Source: Atlantibacter hermannii
GTDB lineage: Bacteria; Pseudomonadota; Gammaproteobacteria; Enterobacterales; Enterobacteriaceae
NCBI RefSeq assembly: GCF_009907385.1
Contig: NZ_JAAATR010000042.1
Location: 248,001-312,000 of the forward strand
DNA: 64,000 bases
Direction of reading: 5' to 3'
Shown here: piece after piece, positions 63,050 through 64,000 of the stretch
Layout of the letters: every line of letters starts with the position of its first letter
How positions within the stretch are numbered: position 1 is the stretch's first letter
Translations under genes and position numbers: made by a program
Notes under the pieces: generated by a model
Databases searched by the model: none
What the model was told of the DNA's origin: nothing
What the model saw: the letters and a program-made list of their open reading frames with translations, nothing else

Positions 63050-63204
63050 GTTCATTCACGTGGGGAGCTAACGATGACTTTGATAGCTAAAAACGATGCC
63101 GGAAGAGCAGAGTGCGTAACGCCGCGTTTTGCTGCGAAGCGTCACGAAGTGTTAAAAGTATAGACGGAGAACGTAACCTTTCAGTTCTTTACGTAACATA
63201 TCAG

Positions 63205-63226
63205 AAATGTCTGGTGGATCACTATT
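63205..63226 (+). promoter_or_regulatory. Possible CRP site of nupC
   Basis: The right half GATCACTATT fits the CRP consensus and the left half AAATGT keeps the start but has a degenerate TGTGA. CRP/CytR control of nupC is known in E. coli. The site is about 110 bp before nupC. Confidence 0.35.
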
Positions 63227-63337
63227 TTTGCGGTTCGTCACAAGACCTTACTATAGTGAGCGTTAGATCTCGTTTTATTACGTCTCGTTGCATAGAATGT
63301 GCAAGGAAATTAAACCTGCCTCATATTCGGAGCACAC

Positions 63338-64000
63338 ATGTCCCGCGTTCTGCACTTTGTTCTGGCGCTCGCCGTTGTTGCGCTGCTTGCTTTGCTGGTC
63401 AGCCGTAACCGCAAAGAAATTCGTATCCGCTTTGTAATTCAATTATTAGTGATAGAAGTGATTCTTGCCTGGTTCTTCCTGAACTCTGAGGTTGGCCTCG
63501 GATTCGTGAAAGCCTTCGCAGGCATGTTCGATAAACTGCTCGGCTTTGCACGCGAAGGGACAAACTTCGTCTTTGGCGGCATGAACGATCAGGGTCTGGC
63601 CTTCTTCTTCCTACAGGTTCTCTGCCCTATCGTGTTCATTTCCGCGCTGATCGGTATTCTGCAGCATATTCGCGTGCTGCCGATTGTGATCCGCGCTATC
63701 GGTACCGTGCTTTCCAAAGTCAACGGTATGGGTAAACTGGAATCCTTCAACGCCGTGAGTTCGCTGATCCTGGGCCAGTCGGAAAACTTTATCGCTTATA
63801 AAGATATTCTCGGCAAAATGTCCCGTAACCGCATGTACACCATGGCGGCCACGGCGATGTCTACCGTCTCCATGTCCATCGTCGGCGCGTATATGACCAT
63901 GCTGCAACCCCAATATGTGGTGGCGGCGCTGGTGCTCAACATGTTCAGCACCTTTATCGTACTGTCGCTGATTAACCCGTACCGCGTTGAGCAAGAAGAT
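63338..64000 (+). CDS. nupC: NupC, nucleoside:H+ symporter (5' part, runs off the window)
   Basis: NupC imports pyrimidine and some purine nucleosides with protons. The 221 codons present match E. coli NupC from its start ([20 protein letters not shown]) through the membrane segments up to LINPYRVE, about half of the ~400-residue protein. The start follows GGAGCACAC. The rest of the gene lies beyond the window end. Confidence 0.96.
   Translation, partial: MSRVLHFVLALAVVALLALLVSRNRKEIRIRFVIQLLVIEVILAWFFLNSEVGLGFVKAFAGMFDKLLGFAREGTNFVFGGMNDQGLAFFFLQVLCPIVFISALIGILQHIRVLPIVIRAIGTVLSKVNGMGKLESFNAVSSLILGQSENFIAYKDILGKMSRNRMYTMAATAMSTVSMSIVGAYMTMLQPQYVVAALVLNMFSTFIVLSLINPYRVEQED

Overview
The window is a chromosomal segment from a member of the Enterobacteriaceae. 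Gene order from hisP to nupC follows the E. coli K-12 hisP-nupC segment closely, and most proteins look near-identical to E. coli in length and motifs. The base composition is visibly GC-rich. The content is not E. coli: an indolepyruvate decarboxylase gene (ipdC) is present, the yfc fimbrial cluster, yfcJ, fry PTS cluster and CPS-53 prophage of K-12 are absent, and the cytochrome c maturation operon and a cstA module sit in this segment. This fits an Enterobacter/Kosakonia/Cronobacter-like, possibly plant- or environment-associated genus; I cannot name the species.

Layout. 1-5 kb: histidine/basic amino acid ABC importer hisJQMP, the paralogous binding protein argT, then ubiX. 5-16 kb: a DUF2167 gene wedged between ubiX and purF, then cvpA, dedD, folC, accD, dedA, truA, usg and pdxB, with flk divergent. 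16-28 kb: fabB/mnmC with a shared FabR/FadR regulatory region, a GTPase-ybdD-cstA module, then yfcL, epmC, yfcA, mepA, aroC and prmB. 28-36 kb: smrB, sixA, the anaerobic fatty-acid oxidation pair fadIJ, yfcZ, fadL and mlaA. 36-43 kb: a complete eight-cistron-plus ccmABCDEFGHI operon with separate ccmH and ccmI. 43-51 kb: yfdC, an intact tRNA-Arg(CCU), the tiny ypdK, alaC, a YbiU-like gene, the pyruvate-sensing two-component system ypdAB and glk. 51-56 kb: yfeO, ipdC, an aldo/keto reductase and ypeC. 56-62 kb: the main accessory cassette, consisting of a PTS EIICB gene, an adenylosuccinate-lyase-superfamily gene, a NagA-like amidohydrolase gene and a convergent PRD/Mga-type regulator. 62-64 kb: mntH and the 5' part of nupC.

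How the genes work together. Nitrogen uptake (hisJQMP, argT) carries two sigma-54-type promoter matches. Fatty-acid genes (fadIJ, fadL, fabB) all carry FadR-like sites. Pyruvate use is a recurring theme: CstA/YbdD for uptake, YpdAB for sensing, AlaC for conversion to alanine and IpdC for 2-oxoacid decarboxylation. The 56-61.7 kb cassette is the best candidate for an undescribed system: it looks like a self-contained pathway that imports and phosphorylates a compound, then breaks a C-N bond and an amide or similar bond. Its substrate is unknown.
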